Translations under genes and position numbers: made by a program | Assembly (NCBI GenBank): GCA_963800275.1 | Contig: CAWDAI010000001.1 | Location: 354,599 to 418,598 of the forward strand | Length of the DNA: 64,000 nucleotides | DNA from: JAFMJV01 sp963800275 | GTDB lineage: Bacteria; Chloroflexota; Limnocylindria; Limnocylindrales; CSP1-4 | Direction: 5' to 3' | Shown here: piece after piece, positions 1-7,881 of the stretch | Position numbering within the stretch: the first letter of the stretch is position 1 | Layout: each line of letters starts with the position of its first letter | Notes under the pieces: model-generated | Told to the model about the DNA's origin: nothing | The model's input: the letters and a program-made list of their open reading frames with translations, nothing else | The model's database searches: none

Positions 1-377
1 ACCCGGCAGGCCCGGCCAAGTTCATCTACTCGGGCTCGCCGAACATCGATGAGGCCAAGCAGTTCCTGGCCTTCCTGACCAAGCCGGAGAGCCTGCAGTA
101 CCTGCTCGATAACGAGCCGCAGTTCGTCTCGCTGCCCTTCGAGGGCGTCGAGGCCAAGTGGGATGAGAACCAGCAGGCCTTCTTCGACGACTACAAGGCC
201 GGCGGCATCGTCTACCAGGACATCGTCAACTACCTCAACCCCCAGTGGATGGACATCGGCACGGACATGGTCGAGATGTTCACCGGCAGCATGTCCCCCG
301 AGGACGTGATGGCCGCCATCGACCAGCGGCGCACCGAGCTGGCCACGACGGCCGGCGACCCTGCCTGGGCCGAATAG
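1..377 (+). CDS. Sugar ABC transporter substrate-binding protein, C-terminal part (5'-truncated by window)
   Basis: The reading frame is open from base 3 to the TAG at 375-377, giving about 124 residues of the C-terminal lobe of a family-1 extracellular solute-binding protein. Visible hallmarks are the helix DEAKQFLAFLTKPESLQYLL, typical of the last third of CUT1 binding proteins, and a closing segment ending in PAWAE. It would capture an oligosaccharide outside the membrane and deliver it to the two permeases that follow at 485 and 1341. The signal peptide and N-lobe lie outside the window, so the substrate cannot be judged directly. The GH31 alpha-glycosidase in the same operon suggests an alpha-linked gluco- or xylo-oligosaccharide (inference). 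Confidence 0.85.
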   Translation, partial: PAGPAKFIYSGSPNIDEAKQFLAFLTKPESLQYLLDNEPQFVSLPFEGVEAKWDENQQAFFDDYKAGGIVYQDIVNYLNPQWMDIGTDMVEMFTGSMSPEDVMAAIDQRRTELATTAGDPAWAE

Positions 378-411
378 TCCGATCCTCGGGGCGCCTGGCC
401 CCGCATCTTGA

Positions 412-443
412 CCAGGGGCAGCCATCTTCTCGGCTGCCCCTGG
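412..443 (+). terminator. Intercistronic hairpin after the binding-protein gene
   Basis: A perfect 12-bp inverted repeat (CCAGGGGCAGCC / GGCTGCCCCTGG) with an 8-nt loop begins 34 nt after the binding-protein stop and ends 41 nt before the permease start. No T-run follows, so it is better read as a partial terminator or 3'-end-stabilising stem than as a full terminator. Equivalent stems lie after the other three binding-protein genes of the window. Confidence 0.75.
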
Positions 444-484
444 CTCCCTGCTGATCAGCCACACGGCTCCGGAGAGCGCCTGCA

Positions 485-1357
485 GTGAAGTCGCGCGCAT
501 ACCCCACGTGGTTCGCCTTCGGTGCGCTGCTGCTGTACGGCATCTTCACCCTCGTGCCGAGCGCCCTCGGCATCGTCTACAGCTTCAGCGACTGGAACAG
601 CTACACGACCGAGCTGAACTGGATCGGACTCGACAACTTCGCGACCATCCTCTCGGCCGGATCGAACTACCTGCACGTGATCGGCAACACGATCATGTTC
701 ACGCTCGCGACGATCGCGCTCAAGACGGTCATCGCCCTGGCCCTCGCGCTCCTGATCGTCGAAGGCATCCGGCGAGCCTCGAGCTTCTATCGCGCCCTGT
801 TCTACCTGCCGGCCGTGCTTCCGATCATCGTGGTCAGCCTCATCTTCCGTTCCATCCTGAACCCCGCCGATGGGCTGCTCAACGAGACCCTGCGGGCCGT
901 GGGGCTCGATGCGTTCGCGCTCAACTGGCTGACCGATGTGACCCTCGCCATGTGGAGCGTCATCGCCGTAGACGTCTGGCGCGGCGTGGGCTACATCATG
1001 GTCATCCTGATCGCCGGGCTCCTGGCGATCCCGCGTAACTACTACGAGGCGGCCTCGATCGACGGCGCCAGCGCCTGGAGCAAGTTCCGACACATCACGC
1101 TGCCGCTGCTCACGCCCGTCCTGGCCGTGGTCACCGTGCTGAACCTGATCTATGGGCTGAAGGTGTTCGACATCGTCTTCGTCCTCACCCGTGGCGGTCC
1201 GGGGCGCGCGACCGACACCGTCTACACCAAGGTCTTCGAGGATTTCTCGAAGGGCCGCTGGGGCCTGGCCACGGCACTCTCCACGCTGCTGCTCGTGGTC
1301 ATGGTCGTGCTCGCCTACGGCGTGATCCGGGTCCTGCAACGTGACGAGGACGACTGA
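485..1357 (+). CDS. Carbohydrate ABC transporter permease 1 (MalF/UgpA type)
   Basis: A 290-residue integral membrane protein of the CUT1 family, starting at a GTG. It has about six hydrophobic segments. The cytoplasmic EAA loop near residue 190 reads YYEAASIDGAS followed by the usual phenylalanine and LPLL, which docks to the ATPase. The stretch after the loop (LTRGGPGRATDT) is typical of MalF/UgpA homologues. It forms the channel together with the protein at 1341, whose start lies 17 bp inside this gene, implying translational coupling. The operon has no ATPase of its own; the MsmK-like protein at 59697 is a candidate. Substrate is unknown, but the GH31 neighbour suggests an alpha-glycoside. 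Confidence 0.93.
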   Translation: MKSRAYPTWFAFGALLLYGIFTLVPSALGIVYSFSDWNSYTTELNWIGLDNFATILSAGSNYLHVIGNTIMFTLATIALKTVIALALALLIVEGIRRASSFYRALFYLPAVLPIIVVSLIFRSILNPADGLLNETLRAVGLDAFALNWLTDVTLAMWSVIAVDVWRGVGYIMVILIAGLLAIPRNYYEAASIDGASAWSKFRHITLPLLTPVLAVVTVLNLIYGLKVFDIVFVLTRGGPGRATDTVYTKVFEDFSKGRWGLATALSTLLLVVMVVLAYGVIRVLQRDEDD

Positions 1358-2183
1358 GGTGCTCGGCGACACCAGGGTCCGCGGGTCCGTCAACCACATC
1401 ATCGCCCTCGTGGTGGGCCTGCTCGTATTCGTGCCCATCTACCTGGTCTTCGTCAACTCGCTCAAGACGCGGGCAGAGGCGAGCTCGATGGGCGTGGGCC
1501 TGCCGGCGCTGCCGCAGTGGGAGAACTACGCCACCGTCATCGAGGACGGCAACCTGGTCGTGGCCTTCCTCAACTCCCTGCTCTACTCACTCGCCGCCAC
1601 CGCCATCTGCGTGGTGCTGGCCTCGATGGCAGCGTATGTCCTGGCCCGCCGCCGCACTCGCTCGCACAAGCTGCTCTATCTCCTGCTGATCATGGGCATC
1701 GCCATGCCCACCAACTTCGTGACCCTGATGCAGGTCATGCAGTGGACCCACCTGGTCAACACGCAGCTCGGGATCATCCTGCTCTACGCGGCCATGCAGA
1801 TCCCCTTCAGCGTCTTCCTCGTGTACGCCTTCATCGGCTCCATCCCGCGAGAGCTCGACGAGGCCGCCTTCATCGACGGCTGCGGTCCGGTCCGGGCGTT
1901 CTTCCGCGTGATCTTCCCCTTGCTGATGCCGGTCGTGATCACGCTCTCGGTGCTGAGCATCCTCAACATCTGGAACGAGTTCCTGATGCCCCTGTACTTC
2001 CTCAACAGCAGCGCGGCCTGGCCGATGACGCTGGCGGTCTACAACTTCTTCGGCATGTATCAATCGAACTGGGCGCTCGTCTCGGCCGACGTGGTCCTGA
2101 CCATCGTGCCCGTGATCGTCATCTACCTCCTGGCCCAGCGCTGGATCCTGTCGGGCATGTCGAGTGGCGCGGTGAAGGGCTAG
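1341..2183 (+). CDS. Carbohydrate ABC transporter permease 2 (MalG/UgpE type)
   Basis: A 280-residue CUT1 permease starting at a GTG inside the end of the preceding permease gene. It has six predicted membrane segments and the MalG-type EAA loop (LDEAAFIDGCGP, near residue 175) followed by a phenylalanine-rich stretch and PLL. The WNEFL motif after the loop is characteristic of this subunit. It pairs with the protein at 485 to form the membrane channel. The next gene starts 2 nt after its stop, so the catabolic genes are co-transcribed with the transporter. Confidence 0.93.
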   Translation: MTRTTEVLGDTRVRGSVNHIIALVVGLLVFVPIYLVFVNSLKTRAEASSMGVGLPALPQWENYATVIEDGNLVVAFLNSLLYSLAATAICVVLASMAAYVLARRRTRSHKLLYLLLIMGIAMPTNFVTLMQVMQWTHLVNTQLGIILLYAAMQIPFSVFLVYAFIGSIPRELDEAAFIDGCGPVRAFFRVIFPLLMPVVITLSVLSILNIWNEFLMPLYFLNSSAAWPMTLAVYNFFGMYQSNWALVSADVVLTIVPVIVIYLLAQRWILSGMSSGAVKG

Positions 2184-2185
2184 CC

Positions 2186-3253
2186 ATGCGTCAATGCCTG
2201 TGGAAGGAGGACTGGGAGCTCTCACGTCAGCGCTACCTCGCGTGGTGGCAGCGTCACGGCCTGGTCATCAGCATGTGGGAGCACCTCGAGGTCGAGGGCA
2301 TCTGCCACGAGACCGTGCCGGTGCCCCGGCCCGCGCGCGACCTGGACCAACGCTGGTTCGACCCGGAGTGGCGGGCGGCCGATATCCATCACCGCCTGGC
2401 CCGGAGCGAGCTGCGCGCGGACATCGTGCCCGTGGCCAACACGCAGCTCGGGCCCGGCTCCCTGGCAGCGTGCATCGGGGCCACGCTGGTGGCCGGCGAG
2501 GACACCATCTGGATCGAAGCCAGGGCCCCGGACGCGCTGGTCGTGCTCGACGACGCCAACCCCTGGTTGCGCACGCATCTCGACCTGGTGCGCGCCTGCC
2601 GGCGGATCGCCGATGGCCGCTACTTCGTGGGTTGCCCCGACCTCATCGAGGGCATCGACACGCTCGCGGGTCTGCGGGGCGTGGTCCCGGTGATGGAGCA
2701 GATCCACCTGGACCCCGAGGGGCTCGAGCGCGACCTGCAGGCGGTCAACGACATCTGGTTCGATGTCTTCGAGCGGATCTACGACGTCATCAACGTGGAC
2801 GGCGAGATGGCCTTCTGTTACTTCTCGCTGTGGGCACCCGGACGCATGGCCAAGCTGCAGTGCGATGCCTCGGTCATGATCGGCCCCGAGCACTTCCGCC
2901 GCTTCGTGGTGCCCTACGTCAGCCAGCAGTGCCGCTGGCTCGACTACTCGATGTACCACCTCGACGGAGTGCAGGCCATCCGCCATCTCGATGCCCTGCT
3001 GGAGATCGAGGAGCTCGACGCGGTGCAGTGGACGCCGGGCGTGGGCCAGCCGCAGGGCGGTGATCCCGCCTGGTTCGAGCTCTATGGCCGGATCCGCGCG
3101 GCGGGCAAATCGGTCATGGCCTCACTGGTGGAGGTGGACCAGCTGGCGCCGCTGCTCGACGCGGTCGGACCCGAGGCTTTGCACGTGCTGATGGAGTTCC
3201 GGGCGCCCGGCGACATCGATGCTGCCCTGTCGATCGCGGAGGCCTACCGATGA
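2186..3253 (+). CDS. Uroporphyrinogen decarboxylase (URO-D) superfamily protein in a sugar operon
   Basis: A 355-residue soluble protein whose fold family is suggested by the C-terminal half: DGEMAFCYFSLW, the MIGPEHFRRFVVPY block and YHLDGVQAIRHLDALLEI followed by VQWTPG are typical of the COG0407 / URO-D-like proteins encoded beside sugar transporters, rather than of true HemE. I chose ATG 2186 because it lies 2 nt after the permease stop. The open frame runs further upstream only as an overprint of the permease. Its stop overlaps the GH31 start by 4 nt (ATGA), a tight operon arrangement. True HemE decarboxylates uroporphyrinogen III; a heme role here is unlikely. The actual reaction is unknown; related families include corrinoid methyltransferases. 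Confidence 0.75.
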   Translation: MRQCLWKEDWELSRQRYLAWWQRHGLVISMWEHLEVEGICHETVPVPRPARDLDQRWFDPEWRAADIHHRLARSELRADIVPVANTQLGPGSLAACIGATLVAGEDTIWIEARAPDALVVLDDANPWLRTHLDLVRACRRIADGRYFVGCPDLIEGIDTLAGLRGVVPVMEQIHLDPEGLERDLQAVNDIWFDVFERIYDVINVDGEMAFCYFSLWAPGRMAKLQCDASVMIGPEHFRRFVVPYVSQQCRWLDYSMYHLDGVQAIRHLDALLEIEELDAVQWTPGVGQPQGGDPAWFELYGRIRAAGKSVMASLVEVDQLAPLLDAVGPEALHVLMEFRAPGDIDAALSIAEAYR

Positions 3254-5742
3254 CGCTCGAGGCAACAGGCCCGGCCGCGATCAGCCCGGCACGGGTCGAG
3301 TCGCACGTCGTCGGCCCCCGGGGCCTGACGCTGCGGTTGGATCGCGGCCTGCTCGCGCTGGAACCGCGGAGCGCACGCACGCTGCGGGTGCGCTACACGC
3401 TGGGACGCTCGTTCAGCGACGAGCCGAGCCTGATGGTGGTCGACGAGGAGCCGGCGGTGGTGGTCCCGTTCGATGTGCAGGCGGGCGAGCACGACCTGGT
3501 GCTGTCCACCGAGGCGCTCTCGGTCAAGATCGGTCGAGATGGCGCTGCCCTGACCTACCACGATCGCGATGGTCGGCTGTTGGTGCGCGAGCCGGCGGGG
3601 GGTGGCAAGTCCCTCCAGCCGATCGACGTGGAGGTGTCGGTCTTCGACGGGGCCACGGCCGTCGAGAGCGACGCCACGGTCGACGGCCTCCATATGGACA
3701 CGGTCGACGTGCGCACCGTGGTGGACCGGCAGGCGTACCAGGCCACGCTGCGCCTCACCCCCGCAGACGACGAGGCGCTCTACGGGCTGGGCTCTCACGA
3801 GGAGGGCCTGTTCAACCTGCGCGGCCAGCAGCAGTACCTCTACCAACACAATCTGAAGGTGGCCGTGCCAGTGCTGGTGTCATCGCGTGGCGTCGGCGTC
3901 CTCGTGGACTGTGCCTCGCTCATGCGCTTCGAGGACGGCGATGCGGGCGCCTCGCTCTGGTGCGACGTGGTCGACGAGCTCGACTACTACGTCATGGTCG
4001 GACCGGAGCTCGATGAGGTCGTGGCCGAGCTGCGCGAACTGACCGGGCGGGCGGCGATGCTGCCGCGCTGGGCCCTGGGCTACATCCAGTCCAAGGAGCG
4101 CTACGAGACCGCGGCAGAGCTGGTGGATGTGGCGCGCGAGTTCCGACGGCGGGACCTCCCGCTCGACGGCATCGTCCTCGACTGGAAGTCGTGGACCGGC
4201 GACCTGTGGGGCCAGAAATCGCTCGACCCGGAGCGCTTCCCGGATCCTGCCGGCCTGATGGCTGAGCTCCATGCGCTCCACGCGCACCTCATGGTCTCGG
4301 TCTGGCCTGTCATGCGCGCCGGCGGGGACGACTGGACAGAGCTCTCCGAGGCCGGATACCTGCTCGGTGACCGAGCCACCTACGACGCGTTCGACACTGA
4401 TGCCAGGGCGTGCTTCTGGAGGCAGTCCGAGCGGGGCCTGTTCCGGCATGGGGTCGATGCCTGGTGGACCGATAGCACCGAGCCCTTCGAGGACGATTGG
4501 CGCGGGCCGGTCAAGCCCGATGCGGAGGAGCGCATGTGGCGCAACACGGCCGCAGCCAAACGGTACCTCGACCCGGGCCGTATCAATGCCTACTCGCTGC
4601 TCCACGCACAGGGCATCTACGAGGGTCAGCGGGGGACCGGCTCGGACAAGCGCGTGCTCAACCTCACCCGCTCGGCCTACCCGGGGCAGCAGCGCTTCGG
4701 AACGGTGACCTGGTCCGGTGACGTGACCGCGTCGTGGGAGACGCTGCGGCGCCAGGTCCCGGAGGGACTGAACTTCTGTTCCACGGGCATGCCCTACTGG
4801 ACCACGGACATCGGCGCCTTCTTCGTGGCCCACCGCCCGGAGAACTGGTTCTGGGCTGGCGACTTCGACGCCGGTGTCGATGACCTGGGCTACCGCGAGC
4901 TGTACCTGCGCTGGTTCCAGTACGGCGCCTGGCTGCCCATGTTCCGGGCCCACGGCACGGACACGCCTCGCGAGCTGTGGCGCTTCGGCGAGCCCGGGGA
5001 CGCGATGTACGACGCGCTCGTCGCTGCACTCCGACTGCGCTACCGCCTGCTGCCCTACCTCTACTCGCTCGCGGGCTGGACCACGCAGCGGCACTACACC
5101 ATGCTCCGCTCGCTGGTCTTCGACTTCCGGGAAGATCCCCTCGTGCTCGACATCGGCGACCAGTTCATGTGTGGCCCGGCCTTCCTGGTCGCCCCCGTCT
5201 ATGAGCCGATGTGCTGGGGTCCAGGCTCCACCCCGCTTCACGGGACCAGCGGGGAACGCCCGGTCTATCTGCCCGCCGGCAGCGGATGGTATGCGCTCGA
5301 CTCCGACCGGCAGCTCACGGGCGGGCAATGGATCGACGCGGCCGCGCCGCTCGCACACATCCCCGTCTTCGTGCGGGCTGGTTCGATCGTGCCCATGGGC
5401 CCGGTTCGCCAGTACGTCGACGAGCTGCCCGAGGCACCCCTGGAGATCCACGTCTACCCGGGCCGTGACGTCACGTTCACGCTCTATGAGGACGAAGGAG
5501 ATGGCCACGCGTGGGAGGGCGGTGCGTTCTCGACGATCGAGCTGGCCTGGAACGATGCCGCCCGATGCCTGTCGGTCGGGCCGCGTGCTGGCCGCTACCG
5601 CGGCATGCCCGAGGAACGAGAGCTCATGGTCGTGGTGCACGGCCAACCGGCGGGCGACCGACGTGAGCCGGCAGCGGCAGCGGGGCCCGCCATCCGTCGT
5701 CTGCACTACACCGGCGAAGCCGTGGAGCTCGTCTGCCCGTGA
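3250..5742 (+). CDS. Glycoside hydrolase family 31 alpha-glycosidase (alpha-glucosidase/alpha-xylosidase)
   Basis: An 830-residue retaining alpha-glycosidase without signal peptide, so presumably cytoplasmic. An N-terminal beta-sandwich (about 20-260) precedes the (beta/alpha)8 barrel. The catalytic nucleophile is D408 in WWTDSTEP, and the probable acid/base is D491 in TWSGDVTASW. The C-terminal beta domains include a DUF5110-like region (VYPGRDVTFTLYEDEGD). It would hydrolyse alpha-glucosides or alpha-xylosides imported by the permeases upstream. Substrate specificity cannot be read from the sequence; isoprimeverose, nigerose-type or maltose-type sugars are all possible. The gene overlaps both neighbours by 4 nt, so it is an internal cistron of the operon. 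Confidence 0.92.
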   Translation: MTLEATGPAAISPARVESHVVGPRGLTLRLDRGLLALEPRSARTLRVRYTLGRSFSDEPSLMVVDEEPAVVVPFDVQAGEHDLVLSTEALSVKIGRDGAALTYHDRDGRLLVREPAGGGKSLQPIDVEVSVFDGATAVESDATVDGLHMDTVDVRTVVDRQAYQATLRLTPADDEALYGLGSHEEGLFNLRGQQQYLYQHNLKVAVPVLVSSRGVGVLVDCASLMRFEDGDAGASLWCDVVDELDYYVMVGPELDEVVAELRELTGRAAMLPRWALGYIQSKERYETAAELVDVAREFRRRDLPLDGIVLDWKSWTGDLWGQKSLDPERFPDPAGLMAELHALHAHLMVSVWPVMRAGGDDWTELSEAGYLLGDRATYDAFDTDARACFWRQSERGLFRHGVDAWWTDSTEPFEDDWRGPVKPDAEERMWRNTAAAKRYLDPGRINAYSLLHAQGIYEGQRGTGSDKRVLNLTRSAYPGQQRFGTVTWSGDVTASWETLRRQVPEGLNFCSTGMPYWTTDIGAFFVAHRPENWFWAGDFDAGVDDLGYRELYLRWFQYGAWLPMFRAHGTDTPRELWRFGEPGDAMYDALVAALRLRYRLLPYLYSLAGWTTQRHYTMLRSLVFDFREDPLVLDIGDQFMCGPAFLVAPVYEPMCWGPGSTPLHGTSGERPVYLPAGSGWYALDSDRQLTGGQWIDAAAPLAHIPVFVRAGSIVPMGPVRQYVDELPEAPLEIHVYPGRDVTFTLYEDEGDGHAWEGGAFSTIELAWNDAARCLSVGPRAGRYRGMPEERELMVVVHGQPAGDRREPAAAAGPAIRRLHYTGEAVELVCP

Positions 5743-6779
5743 GCCAGACCCGGGCCAGGAAGCCCACCATCGTGGATGTCTCCGAGGCCAGCGGCGTCTC
5801 GGTGGCCACGGTCTCCCGCATCCTCAATGGCAAGCCCGACGTGGCACCCCGGACGCGCGAGCGCGTGCTGCGCGTCATGGACGAGATCGGCTTCGCGCCC
5901 CAGCGAGCGTGGCGCCAGATCCGTTCTGGTCGCAGCGGCCTTATCGCGATGCATTGCCCGCAGGACTTCAACCCGCCCGCACACGGCGTGATCATGGCCG
6001 CCGCCCTGGGCGTGGAAGAGGCGGGCTACTCGATCAACGTCATCACCAGGGATCTGAGCGATGCCGAGCTCCTGGCCATCTTCCGAGGCCGCGAGGCCGA
6101 TGGGGTGATCCTGCTGGAGGTGCTCACGGACGATCGACGCGCGGCTTTGCTCCAGGAGCACGGATTCCCCTTCGTGATGATCGGGCACCGGCAGGAAAGC
6201 AGCGGCATGAGCTACGTCGACGTGGACGAGCAACGCGCCATCGACCTGGCCGTGGACCACCTCGTCGACCTGGGTCATCAGCAGATCGGCCTGGTCAACC
6301 TCGACCCTGTACGCGGGGAGAAGACGTACGGCTACTCGGTCTGGGCGCAAGAGGCATACGAGCGCGCCTGCGCCCGACTGGGCTTGCCGGTCGCGGCAGT
6401 GGTCGGCGGGCCGAGCTTCGAGACGATGGCCCGTGCAGCTCGACGGCTGCTGGAGGCACAGCCCGGGATCACCGCGCTCGTGGCCCTCCAGGACCAGGCC
6501 GTCATCGGCCTGGTCAAGGCAGCCCGCGACCTCGGCCTGCGGGTGCCCGAAGATCTCTCCATCGTGGGCATGGCCAACACGGCCATGTCAGAGATGGCGA
6601 CGCCGCCGCTCACGTCCATTAGCTTCCCCGAGGATGACCTGGGCCACGTTGCCGCGCGCTTGTTGCTCGCGCGGATCGACGGCGGGCGCGCGGAGGCCGA
6701 GCAGGTGCTGGTGGGCCCGCGACTGACGGTCCGTGGCAGCACCGCGGCCCCGCGGCCCCGCGGCCCTGGCCACGAGTGA
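5739..6779 (+). CDS. LacI-family transcriptional regulator
   Basis: A 346-residue repressor. The N-terminal helix-turn-helix and hinge helix are clear (TIVDVSEASGVSVATVSRIL, residues about 9-28), followed by a periplasmic-binding-protein-like sugar-sensing domain. It starts with a GTG that overlaps the GH31 stop (GTGA), so it is the last gene of the operon it probably regulates. Regulator-last order is unusual compared with the divergent LacI genes at 46168 and 57947. The operator would be upstream of the operon, outside the window. Its effector is probably the imported sugar or its hydrolysis product (inference). Confidence 0.92.
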   Translation: MSQTRARKPTIVDVSEASGVSVATVSRILNGKPDVAPRTRERVLRVMDEIGFAPQRAWRQIRSGRSGLIAMHCPQDFNPPAHGVIMAAALGVEEAGYSINVITRDLSDAELLAIFRGREADGVILLEVLTDDRRAALLQEHGFPFVMIGHRQESSGMSYVDVDEQRAIDLAVDHLVDLGHQQIGLVNLDPVRGEKTYGYSVWAQEAYERACARLGLPVAAVVGGPSFETMARAARRLLEAQPGITALVALQDQAVIGLVKAARDLGLRVPEDLSIVGMANTAMSEMATPPLTSISFPEDDLGHVAARLLLARIDGGRAEAEQVLVGPRLTVRGSTAAPRPRGPGHE

Positions 6780-6926
6780 TCTACGGCCCGGTCGAGGCCG
6801 TGCCCGATCAGGATGCGCCCATGACACCCGACGGGTGCACGCTGAGGCCTGGGCCGAGCAGCGCTGTCAGTGACCTAGCCTGAACGGCCCGCCCGATGGC
6901 CTGCCGTGCGGCGGGCGGAAAGCAAG

Positions 6927-6953
6927 GAGCCCCGGGTCGGTGCCCCGGGGCTC
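6927..6953 (-). terminator. Intrinsic terminator of the DUF1269-like gene
   Basis: A perfect 10-bp stem (GAGCCCCGGG / CCCGGGGCTC) with a 7-nt loop lies 28 nt downstream of the minus-strand stop at 6982. On the minus strand it is followed by CTTGCTTT, a short T-rich tail. It also separates this gene from the convergent lacI gene. Confidence 0.75.
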
Positions 6954-6981
6954 GCGAGTGTCCAAACGGTCGGGCCGCTCG

Positions 6982-7611
6982 CTATGCAGCCTGCTCGGCG
7001 GCCTTGGCGACCTCCTTGGCGGTGGCGTCGTCCACGCCGGCGGTGCGCACCTTCTCGGCTGCCGGCATGGCCGCCTTGGTGGCGTCGACGTCGGTAGCCT
7101 TGACCAGGGCCACGATGCCCGACTGGTCGGGCCCGAGGGTGCCGGCCAGCAGGTCGGAGACCTGGGACCTGTGGGCGACGTTGCGGATCTTGCCCAGGAT
7201 GCCGCCGACGACGCCGGCGCCGACCGCGCCCGCGATGATGGACGGCGGGAAGATGATGCCCAGGACCACGCCACCGACGGCGCCCCACTTGACGCCGGTC
7301 TTGGTGCTGTGGTCGGTCATCTCCTGGACCTTGACCTTGCCCTTGTCGTCGGTCTTGACGACGAGCACGCCCTCGATGTCGAGCTCCTTCTCGGACTCGG
7401 CGACCTCGAGCGCCTCGTAGGCGGCCTTGGCCGACTCGATGTCGTCGAAGGCGGCCACGATGACGGCATACTCGTAGTCGGTCACGATCATCCCGGCAGC
7501 CTTGGTGCCGGTCTCGTCGCCGATGGCACCGACGACGGTGGCACCGGTGTCATCCGCCTCCACGGCCACGACCGCGTCGACGACCTGGGGCTCTTCTTGT
7601 GCGTCAGTCAC
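6982..7611 (-). CDS. DUF1269-like membrane-associated protein
   Basis: A 209-residue protein. The start is GTG 7611, because AAGGAGG sits 7 nt upstream; the open frame extends further but has no better signal. The N-terminal half resembles the ferredoxin-like domain of DUF1269/general-stress proteins (DYEYAVIVAAFDDIESAKAA). A central glycine/alanine-rich hydrophobic segment (WGAVGGVVLGIIFPPSIIAG, about residues 108-127, continuing to GIL) would be a membrane hairpin or glycine-zipper. The C-terminus is helical and alanine-rich. The function of the family is poorly known; stress or membrane-homeostasis roles have been suggested. It is divergent from the tryptophanase-like gene and monocistronic, with a terminator at 6927-6953. 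Confidence 0.75.
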   Translation of the reverse strand: MTDAQEEPQVVDAVVAVEADDTGATVVGAIGDETGTKAAGMIVTDYEYAVIVAAFDDIESAKAAYEALEVAESEKELDIEGVLVVKTDDKGKVKVQEMTDHSTKTGVKWGAVGGVVLGIIFPPSIIAGAVGAGVVGGILGKIRNVAHRSQVSDLLAGTLGPDQSGIVALVKATDVDATKAAMPAAEKVRTAGVDDATAKEVAKAAEQAA

Positions 7612-7881
7612 CTGTACGCCTCCTTGTCCACTGGTTCGTGCCGTCGGCCACGTGCAGGGATTGCCCGGTCGCGGCGGCCACCTAATGGTCGCCTGCGCAG
7701 CGTGTTCACGCATGGCCCGTTTCGGATGAAGTCCCGCTCCCGCTGGGTCGCCGGCGCCCGCACCCGGACAGGACGCGTACCTGGCGATTCCCGTGCGCCG
7801 GTGCTGATCGGCCGCTGACCCCAGCCCTCGGCGCGGCGTCGGAGGTGCCAGACTCGAAGGATCACACCAAGCGAGAGGACC

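Noticed and set aside
2186..3253. HemE (heme biosynthesis)
   Set aside because: The motifs match the sugar-operon COG0407 subgroup rather than HemE, and no other heme gene is present.
7612..7881. tnaC-type leader peptide before the tryptophanase gene
   Set aside because: No short frame with a tryptophan-proline arrest pattern and a ribosome binding site was found in the gap.
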